From: Treponema sp.
Lineage (GTDB): Bacteria > Spirochaetota > Spirochaetia > Treponematales > Breznakiellaceae
Direction of reading: 5' to 3'
DNA length: 10,691 bases
Assembly: GCA_031279925.1 (NCBI GenBank)
Contig: JAITHQ010000190.1
Location: forward strand, 1 to 10,691
Shown: positions 5,445 to 10,691 of the stretch, one piece after another
How the letters are laid out: the number at the start of each line of letters is the position of its first letter
Numbering within the stretch: position 1 is the first letter of the stretch
The notes under the pieces: model-generated
The model's input: only the letters and a program-made list of their open reading frames with translations
Database searches by the model: none
What the model was told of the DNA's origin: nothing
Made by a program: the position numbers and the translations under genes

Positions 5445-6089
5445 CTATTCCCTTATATCCTCGATCTCAAGACCTTCCATGCCAAGCGCGGCGGCTTCCA
5501 CATCATGGCGGCTCATGCCGGTAATTTTAAGCGTTGCCCGGCGGTGGGCAATGTCGTCGCCCTCGGACGAAACAAACGCCACGATGTTGCCGCCCTGCGC
5601 GGCCACCGAGCCGGCAAATTTGGCAAGCTGGCCGGGCTGCTCTTTAAAGTTGATGGTTATCCTTACCCCATGATGCCGTGCGCCAAAAGCCGTAACAAAA
5701 AAGTGAAAAATATCGGTGTCGGTAATAATCCCCACCAGCAGGGACTCGCGCATCACCGGCAGGCAGCCAATGCCCCTGTCCGCCATAATTCGGGCGGCCT
5801 CTTCCAGCACTTCATTTTCCTGAACAGTGATCACGTTTTTTTCCATAACTTTCTCGACATTCAGTTTTGAAAGCAGGTAACTGATCTCGTACATATCAAG
5901 GCTCGTCGCCGGGGAAGGGCCCGCCTTAAGCAGTTCCTTTCGGGTGATGATTCCCGCCAGTTCGTTGTTTTTGTTCAGGACCGGCAAATGACTGAGGTTT
6001 TCCCTGTCCATAAGCGAGCGGGCTTCGCTCATGGAAACATCGGGATGAATGAAAACCGGATTCCTTGTCATAACACGTGATACTATCAT
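5445..6089 (-). CDS. CBS-CBS-ACT domain protein (AcuB-like), last gene of the liv operon
   Basis: The 214 residues contain three small-molecule-binding modules. CBS 1 (about 6-56) runs from VMTRNPVFIHP to GIITRKE; its ribose-contact Asp position is Glu52. CBS 2 (about 79-131) runs from EKVMEKNVITV to the canonical GIITDTD at 120-126. An ACT-like domain (about 142-214) starts VRITINFKEQPGQLA, and its turn EQPGQL is typical of amino-acid-binding ACT folds. CBS pairs usually bind adenine nucleotides. There is no catalytic or DNA-binding domain, so a soluble regulatory role is inferred. AcuB of Bacillus shares this architecture, but the acetoin genes are absent here. The gene starts four bases after livF, and its ribosome-binding site GGGAGG (6103-6098) overlaps the last livF codons, so it is translated with the transporter. 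A sensor of imported amino acid or energy state is a hypothesis. Confidence 0.88.
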   Translation of the reverse strand: MIVSRVMTRNPVFIHPDVSMSEARSLMDRENLSHLPVLNKNNELAGIITRKELLKAGPSPATSLDMYEISYLLSKLNVEKVMEKNVITVQENEVLEEAARIMADRGIGCLPVMRESLLVGIITDTDIFHFFVTAFGARHHGVRITINFKEQPGQLAKFAGSVAAQGGNIVAFVSSEGDDIAHRRATLKITGMSRHDVEAAALGMEGLEIEDIRE

Positions 6090-6093
6090 TTTC

Positions 6094-6846
6094 TCAACCT
6101 CCCAAATACGCTTGTTTAACCGCGTCGTCTTTCATTAAATCGGCTGCCTTGCCGCTTTTAACGATTTCCCCTGTTTCAAGGATATAGGCCCGTGAAGCCA
6201 GGGCCAGGGCTTTGTAGGCGTTCTGCTCGACGAGCAGCACCGTGGTTCCCGTTTCGTTTATTCCCTTGATAACCGAGAATATTTCGTCAACCAGAATCGG
6301 CGCAAGGCCCATCGAAGGTTCATCCAAAAGCAGCAGCCGGGGACGCGCCATAAGGGAGCGGCCCATGGCAAGCATCTGCTGCTCGCCGCCTGACAGCGTA
6401 CCGGCCACCTGGCGTATCCGTTCCCTAAGCCGGGGGAAAACGGCAAAGACCTTTTCCATATCACTGCGGATTGCCTGCCGGTCGCCGGGCCGTACCGCCC
6501 GGCGGGAATACGCGCCCATCTCAAGATTATCACGGACGCTTAAGTTCGCAAAAATCCGCCTGCCTTCGGGAACCTGTACAAGGCCCGCCGACACAATGCG
6601 GTTCGCCGGCATGGCGCTGATGTCCGCTCCGTTAAATAAAACCGTTCCCGATGTTTTTTTGATAATATTCGAAACGGCGTGCAGGGTGGTGCTTTTCCCC
6701 GCGCCGTTTGCCCCAATCAGGGTAATAATCTCGCCTGCGGCAACCTCAAAAGAAATTCCCCTAAGCGCCCGGATCGCTCCGTAATTAACGGTAAGGCCCC
6801 GGACCCGCAGCATACATTCCGCCGTCCCGCGCTCGTCCTTATCCAT
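6094..6846 (-). CDS. livF: Branched-chain amino acid ABC transporter, ATP-binding protein LivF
   Basis: One of the two cytoplasmic ATPases of the Liv importer. The 250 residues show Walker A GANGAGKST (45-53), a Q-loop region around GLVQVPEGRRIFANLSV (88-104, a LivF hallmark), signature LSGGEQQ (151-157) and Walker B LLLLDEP (171-177). The usual H-loop position reads VEQNA; Gln here is normal for LivF, in contrast to His in LivG. ATG 6846 overlaps the end of livG by eight bases, and GGAGG lies ten bases upstream. Met12 is an alternative start closer to family length but lacks an obvious ribosome-binding site. The stop codon overlaps the translation signal of the CBS-ACT gene. Confidence 0.94.
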   Translation of the reverse strand: MDKDERGTAECMLRVRGLTVNYGAIRALRGISFEVAAGEIITLIGANGAGKSTTLHAVSNIIKKTSGTVLFNGADISAMPANRIVSAGLVQVPEGRRIFANLSVRDNLEMGAYSRRAVRPGDRQAIRSDMEKVFAVFPRLRERIRQVAGTLSGGEQQMLAMGRSLMARPRLLLLDEPSMGLAPILVDEIFSVIKGINETGTTVLLVEQNAYKALALASRAYILETGEIVKSGKAADLMKDDAVKQAYLGG

Positions 6847-7642
6847 TTACCACCGCCTCCGATCCAAGGTATGCCTTTATCACCGCCGGATTCCGCCTAA
6901 TCTCTTCCGGCGTACCCGCCGCAATAGAGCGTCCATACTCAAGCACCATAAGCCGCTCGCATATTCCCATCACCAGCCGCATGTCGTGTTCGATAAGCAG
7001 AATCGTTAGCTGAAATTCGTTTCTGATAAAACTGATAAGTTTCATCAGGTCTTCGGTCTCCTGGGGGTTCATCCCCGCGGCGGGTTCATCCAGCAAAAGC
7101 AGGCAGGGGTTGGACGCCAGGGCGCGGGCGATTTCCAGTTTTCGCTGCTCGCCGTAGGGAAGGTTTTTTGCCAGATCGTGTTTTTTGTGTTCGATTTTGA
7201 ACAGCGAAAGCAGTTCGAAAGTCTGCGCCGTCATGCGGTCCTCGTCAATACGGAAACGCTTGAGCCTAAAAAGCACTTCCACCGGATTAACGGCCCTGTG
7301 GGAATGCAGGGCAATGCGGATATTGTCTTCGACGCTGAGGTTTGAAAAAAGCCGGATATTCTGAAAAGTCCGGGCAATGCCAATCCGGTTAAGCCGCGCC
7401 GGATCAAGTTTTCCGGCAAGGTGCGTATTGCCCCGGCGGTCACGGAATTCGATCTCTCCCCCGCTGGGGCTGTAAATCCCCGAAAGCATATTAAACACCG
7501 TGGTTTTTCCCGCGCCGTTGGGGCCGATAAGCCCCACCAGTTCCCCGCTAAAAAGCTCGCAGGAAAAATCGCTTACCGCCTTTAGGCCGCCAAAATCAAT
7601 GGAAAGGTTTGCCGTCCTTAGGCGCAGTTCTCCCCCGTTCAC
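6839..7642 (-). CDS. livG: Branched-chain amino acid ABC transporter, ATP-binding protein LivG
   Basis: The second ATPase of the Liv importer. The 267 residues carry Walker A GPNGAGKTT (40-48), the LivG block GIARTFQNIRLFSNLSVEDN, the variant signature LPYGEQRKLEIARAL, Walker B CLLLLDEPAAGMNP and the H-loop LLIEHDM. The C-terminus ends with the usual GTPEEIRRNPAVIKAYLG. The start is GTG 7642, which overlaps the livM stop (GTGA) and is preceded by GGGGAGG six bases upstream, so it is coupled to livM. LivG and LivF form the ATPase pair that drives the LivH/LivM channel. Confidence 0.95.
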   Translation of the reverse strand: MNGGELRLRTANLSIDFGGLKAVSDFSCELFSGELVGLIGPNGAGKTTVFNMLSGIYSPSGGEIEFRDRRGNTHLAGKLDPARLNRIGIARTFQNIRLFSNLSVEDNIRIALHSHRAVNPVEVLFRLKRFRIDEDRMTAQTFELLSLFKIEHKKHDLAKNLPYGEQRKLEIARALASNPCLLLLDEPAAGMNPQETEDLMKLISFIRNEFQLTILLIEHDMRLVMGICERLMVLEYGRSIAAGTPEEIRRNPAVIKAYLGSEAVVNG

Positions 7643-8619
7643 GCCTTTCCTCCCCGGATTTTTGCCACAATACGATCAACAAGGCGGACAAACGAAAGCT
7701 CCTTCATCCCCAAAAGGCCCCGGGGGCGGAACAGCATTACCAGGATAAGGATAAAGGGATAGATAAGCAGCCGGTAATCCTGCAGAAAACGCAAAAATTC
7801 CTGCAAATAGGTAAGCACATAGGCCGAAAGAATCGAGCCGGTCATGGAACCCATGCCCCCCAAAACCACATAAATAAGAAAGTCGATGGACTTAAGAAAC
7901 TGGGCGGCGTTGGGCTGAACAAGCCCCACCACCATCGCGTACAGGACGCCGCCCACTCCGGCAATAAACGAAGCGATTACAAAGCCAAGCATCTTGTAGC
8001 GAAAAATATCGATTCCGCTGGCGTTGGCGGCGATCTCGTCTTCACGGCAGGCCATAATCGCGCGCCCGTAGGTTGAACGCAGAAAATTCTGCAGCAGGGC
8101 AAGCATAACGACTAACAGCGCAGTGGTTACCACAAAAGCCAGCTCTCCGTTCAGTTTCATTATCGTGGTGAACTGCCTGCCGTTTGGACCGCCGGTAATG
8201 GCCTTAAGGTTGATAAAAACCACCCGGATAATTTCTCCAAAACCAAGGGTAACAATGGCAAGGTAATCCCCGGAAAGTTTCAATACCGGAAACCCGATTA
8301 GAAAACCGGCAAAGGCAGTAAGCAAAACGGCCAGGGCAGCGGCCAGGGGCAGGGGCAGCCCCGCGTCAAAATTGAAAAAAATGCAGGCAAAAGCGCCGAT
8401 AGCCAAAAAGCCCGCCTGGCCAAGGGAAAGCTGTCCGGTAATGCCAACGATCATGTTAACCGACATTGCCATTATGGCGTTTACGCCGCCCATGGTAATG
8501 ATACGGGCAGTGTAAGCGTCAAGGATTCCGGCCTTCATAAGCAAAAGGGGAATAACCACCGCAAAGACGCCTGAGAGGCTTAGAATAACCGTAGAACGGA
8601 CCGGAAACCTGCCTGTCAT
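7639..8619 (-). CDS. livM: Branched-chain amino acid ABC transporter, permease LivM
   Basis: An integral membrane permease of 326 residues with about nine or ten hydrophobic segments. Family blocks are visible: VGITGQLSLGQAGFLAIGAF, the ATPase-coupling loop ACREDEIAANASGIDIFRYKM, FIAGVGGVLYA, and the C-terminal FRPRGLLG. Like many LivM proteins it has a basic C-terminal tail (RLVDRIVAKIRGGK). ATG 8619 follows the livH stop by one base. The ribosome-binding site is weak (AAAGG), so translation is probably coupled to livH. It forms the translocation path together with LivH. Confidence 0.94.
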   Translation of the reverse strand: MTGRFPVRSTVILSLSGVFAVVIPLLLMKAGILDAYTARIITMGGVNAIMAMSVNMIVGITGQLSLGQAGFLAIGAFACIFFNFDAGLPLPLAAALAVLLTAFAGFLIGFPVLKLSGDYLAIVTLGFGEIIRVVFINLKAITGGPNGRQFTTIMKLNGELAFVVTTALLVVMLALLQNFLRSTYGRAIMACREDEIAANASGIDIFRYKMLGFVIASFIAGVGGVLYAMVVGLVQPNAAQFLKSIDFLIYVVLGGMGSMTGSILSAYVLTYLQEFLRFLQDYRLLIYPFILILVMLFRPRGLLGMKELSFVRLVDRIVAKIRGGKA

Positions 8620-8620
8620 G

Positions 8621-9511
8621 CTATACCTTTACCCGTGTTTTTCTGCCCAGTATACCGGCGGGCCTGATTAACAGAACAATGATTAAAATCGAAAACGAAA
8701 TCGCGTCGCTGAACTGGCTGGAAATAAAACCTTTGGTAAAAGTCTCGGCAATGCCCAGTATAAAACTGCCAAGCATTGCCCCGGGAATGGAACCGATGCC
8801 GCCCAGCACCGCCGCGATAAACGCCTTAAGGCCGGGCATCATCCCCATAAGGGGGTTTACCTGGGGGTAAGCCGAAGCGTACAGCACCCCTCCGGCGGCG
8901 GCCAGCACCGAGCCAAGGGCAAAAGTAAACGAAACAATACCGTTAACCGAAATTCCCATAAGGCTTGCGGCCTGCATATCAAAGGAAACGGCCCGCATGG
9001 CCTTTCCCCGTTTGGTGTAATTAACAATGTAGTTTAGCGCAAGCATTAACAGCGCCGAAAGGATAATCACGATAATCTGAATATTCGAAATCGAAAGGCC
9101 CCCGCCAAGCTGAATATTGACCACGGCGGGCCGGGGAAACTGGCGGGGGTTGGGGCCGATAAAGGGCAGCACCCTTGCCCCGTTTTCCAGAATAAGGCTG
9201 ACCGCAATGGCGGTAATAAGGGAATTAAGGCGCGGGGCCGAGCGCAGGGGCCGGTATGCCAGGCGTTCAATGGTAATGCCAAAAGCGGCGCAGATAATCA
9301 TGGAAACGACAAAGGCAAGCAGCATCCCCAGGGGGCCTGAGCCTATCGCTCCCAGCACAAAGAACGCGGCGTAGGCCCCTACCATCAGAATATCACCGTG
9401 GGCAAAATTGATAAGCAGGGCTATGCCGTATACCATAGTATAGCCCAGCGCAATAAGCGCGTAAATTGAACCCAGAGAAACACCGTTTATCAGTTGCTGC
9501 AGTACTATCAT
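8621..9511 (-). CDS. livH: Branched-chain amino acid ABC transporter, permease LivH
   Basis: An integral membrane permease of 296 residues from the preferred start ATG 9511. It begins MIVLQQLINGVSLGSIYALI, the classic LivH N-terminus. GYTMVYGIALLINFAHGDIL, the cytoplasmic loop RAVSFDMQAASLMGI, LGSVLAAAGGVLYA, and VLGGIGSIPGAMLG follow, and the C-terminus has LIRPAGILGRK. The frame stays open upstream to 9655, but that extension overlaps the end of livK and would place the intergenic hairpin inside the gene. Its 48 extra residues are Arg-rich and unlike LivH, so it is rejected. No ribosome-binding site is visible before ATG 9511, only a T-rich tract following a stem-loop; this is unusual for an operon gene. 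Confidence 0.9.
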   Translation of the reverse strand: MIVLQQLINGVSLGSIYALIALGYTMVYGIALLINFAHGDILMVGAYAAFFVLGAIGSGPLGMLLAFVVSMIICAAFGITIERLAYRPLRSAPRLNSLITAIAVSLILENGARVLPFIGPNPRQFPRPAVVNIQLGGGLSISNIQIIVIILSALLMLALNYIVNYTKRGKAMRAVSFDMQAASLMGISVNGIVSFTFALGSVLAAAGGVLYASAYPQVNPLMGMMPGLKAFIAAVLGGIGSIPGAMLGSFILGIAETFTKGFISSQFSDAISFSILIIVLLIRPAGILGRKTRVKV

Positions 9512-9584
9512 TAAAATAACAATCCAGGCCGCCTGGAACCCGGCTGTACGGAGCCTTAAAGCGCGGGTCTGGCAGGCGGCCTGG
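9512..9584 (-). terminator. livK-livH intergenic stem-loop and T-rich tract (attenuator-like)
   Basis: On the minus strand ccaggccgcctg (9584-9573) pairs perfectly over 12 bp with caggcggcctgg (9535-9524) across a 37-base loop. ATTGTTATTTTA (9523-9512) follows and ends at the livH ATG. This resembles an intrinsic terminator with an interrupted T-tract. Partial read-through would give much LivK and little membrane complex, as seen in many binding-protein operons. The 3' arm holds the only purine-rich stretch close to the livH start, so folding could also limit livH translation. Confidence 0.65.
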
Positions 9585-9590
9585 GAACCC

Positions 9591-10691
9591 CTATTTCGGA
9601 TTAACCGTTGTCTTGTAAGCGTTGGCGAGTTTTCCGCCACGCTTAACGATTTCAAGAATCGCCGCGCCCTTTATCGGATTGCGGTTGGCGTCAAAACGAA
9701 TATTGCCGGTAACATAGGAACCGTTGAGCTTTGCCATAGCGTCTTTTACCGCGGCAGCGTCGAACGTTCCTGCGGCCTTAATGCCGTCTGCAACCAGCAT
9801 CATCGCGTCATAACCAAGGGCGGCGAACTGGGAGGCGGGCCGCTTAAACCGGGCGGTAAAGGCTTTGACAAACGCAATCCCTTTGGGGTCCGTAGTATCC
9901 GACGCAAAACCGGCGGACCAGAAACCGTTAAGCGCCTCGTCGCCGGCGTTATCGATAAGGCTGTCCCAGCCGTCTCCGCCGACCAATGCGCAGGTAAGGC
10001 CCTGATCCCGAAGCTGCTTTGCCTGCAGGGAAACATCGTTATAATAGTTGGGAAGGTACACCACATCGGGGTTGGCGGCTTTTATGCGGGTAACCTGGGC
10101 GTTAAAATCCACATCCCCTGACTGATATGCCTCATCGGCGACAATCTGGCCGCCATTGGTCTTAAACTGACTGCGAAAGGCATCGGCCAGGCCGGTGTTA
10201 TAATCAGCCCCCGCGTCATACAGAACGGCGGCCCGGCGGCTCCCCAGTGTACCATAGGCGAAATCCGCGCCCACTATGCCTTGAAACGGATCGATAAAAC
10301 AGGCCCTAAAAATAAAATCTCCGGCTTTGGTTACATCGATATTGGTGGCCGAGGGAGAAATCACCAACACTTTGGCCTGCTGCGCCAGGGAAGTTACAGC
10401 CTGGGTGGGCCCGGAAGTACTGGAACCGAGTATAATAGTAACCTTGTCCCTGGTGGTAAGTTTTGTAAAAGAGTTTACCGTTTTTTCGGCGTTCCCCTCG
10501 TCATCCTCGGAAATGAGGGCTATTTTCTTCCCCAAAAGACCGCCCGCCGCATTGATCTCCTCAACCGCCAGCACAATGCCGTCCCGTGACTCGTTGCCAT
10601 AGTATGCGACGCCGCCTGAAAGCGGGAAAATCGCGCCAATCGGGACAGCATTATCGTCCTTTGCGCCCCCGGCAAAAACCTGAAAAAAGAC
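9591..10691 (-). CDS. livK: Branched-chain amino acid-binding protein LivK (partial, signal peptide start off the right edge)
   Basis: The frame is open from the right edge to TAA at 9591, giving 366 residues. The M-starting stretch from 10574 is only an internal GTG. The visible N-terminus, VFFQVFAGG, is the end of a signal peptide, with a likely signal peptidase I cut after VFA. No Cys is visible there, so it looks like a soluble periplasmic protein rather than a lipoprotein. The mature part is a type I periplasmic-binding fold: PIGAIFPLSGGVAYYG, VLAVEEINAAGGLLGKKI, the ligand-site block LGSSTSGPTQA, VISPSATN, DFNAQVTRIKAANPDVVYLP and AALGYDAMMLVADGIKAAG. It captures the substrate for LivHMGF. 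Leu/Ile/Val is the default guess, but family members also bind other amino acids, amides or aromatic acids. Confidence 0.93.
   Translation of the reverse strand, partial: VFFQVFAGGAKDDNAVPIGAIFPLSGGVAYYGNESRDGIVLAVEEINAAGGLLGKKIALISEDDEGNAEKTVNSFTKLTTRDKVTIILGSSTSGPTQAVTSLAQQAKVLVISPSATNIDVTKAGDFIFRACFIDPFQGIVGADFAYGTLGSRRAAVLYDAGADYNTGLADAFRSQFKTNGGQIVADEAYQSGDVDFNAQVTRIKAANPDVVYLPNYYNDVSLQAKQLRDQGLTCALVGGDGWDSLIDNAGDEALNGFWSAGFASDTTDPKGIAFVKAFTARFKRPASQFAALGYDAMMLVADGIKAAGTFDAAAVKDAMAKLNGSYVTGNIRFDANRNPIKGAAILEIVKRGGKLANAYKTTVNPK

Noticed and set aside
5283..5870. 195-residue plus-strand open frame over the CBS-ACT gene
   Set aside because: It is antisense to a clear CBS-ACT gene, its composition is His/Arg-rich and unnatural, and it is explained by codon bias of the true frame.
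9512..9655. Upstream extension of livH to give 344 residues
   Set aside because: It overlaps the end of livK, crosses the stem-loop, and adds 48 Arg-rich residues unlike any LivH N-terminus.

Overview
This window most likely comes from a spirochaete, and the best guess is a Treponema of the termite-gut type. That is an inference from several things together: moderately GC-rich genes, a Lys-rich signal peptide with a relaxed lipobox on a beta-sandwich-like lipoprotein, a CreD-family membrane protein, a complete Liv transporter with an AcuB-like partner, and hairpin-rich spacers. No rRNA, tRNA or phylogenetic marker is present to settle it.

Layout. (1) Positions 1-1034, minus strand: the N-terminal 344 residues of a secreted lipoprotein that runs off the left edge. 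(2) Positions 1035-1788: a gene-poor spacer, AT-rich in its middle. It holds a 19-bp sequence present twice in opposite orientation (1147-1165 and 1401-1419), and a 126-bp MITE-like palindromic element (1595-1720) flanked by a 23-bp near-perfect direct repeat just upstream of argD. (3) Positions 1789-3523, plus strand: an acetylornithine-type aminotransferase (argD), then lspA (lipoprotein signal peptidase) one base later. (4) Positions 3524-3872: a convergent spacer with several hairpins, including one closed by a C(TTCG)G tetraloop. (5) Positions 3873-5243, minus strand: a CreD-family inner-membrane protein whose consensus -10 box lies so close to the start codon that its mRNA may be leaderless. 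(6) Positions 5445-10691, minus strand: an operon read right to left as livK (5' end off the window), livH, livM, livG, livF and a CBS-CBS-ACT protein.

How the genes work together. The Liv genes make a complete high-affinity ABC importer for branched-chain or related amino acids: binding protein LivK, permeases LivH and LivM, ATPases LivG and LivF. The genes from livH to the CBS-ACT gene are overlapping or almost touching, and a GC-rich hairpin plus T-rich tract separates livK from livH. That is the usual arrangement for making more binding protein than membrane complex. The CBS-ACT gene has its ribosome-binding site inside the end of livF. It combines a nucleotide-binding module with an amino-acid-binding module, so it is a candidate sensor for the transporter's substrate or for cell energy. 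LspA would process lipoproteins such as the one at the left edge, but the two are not in one transcript.

I do not see a clearly new multi-gene system. The items most worth a second look are the CBS-ACT partner, the MITE-like element with an unusually long flanking duplication, the duplicated 19-bp palindrome, the possibly leaderless creD and the livK/livH hairpin.
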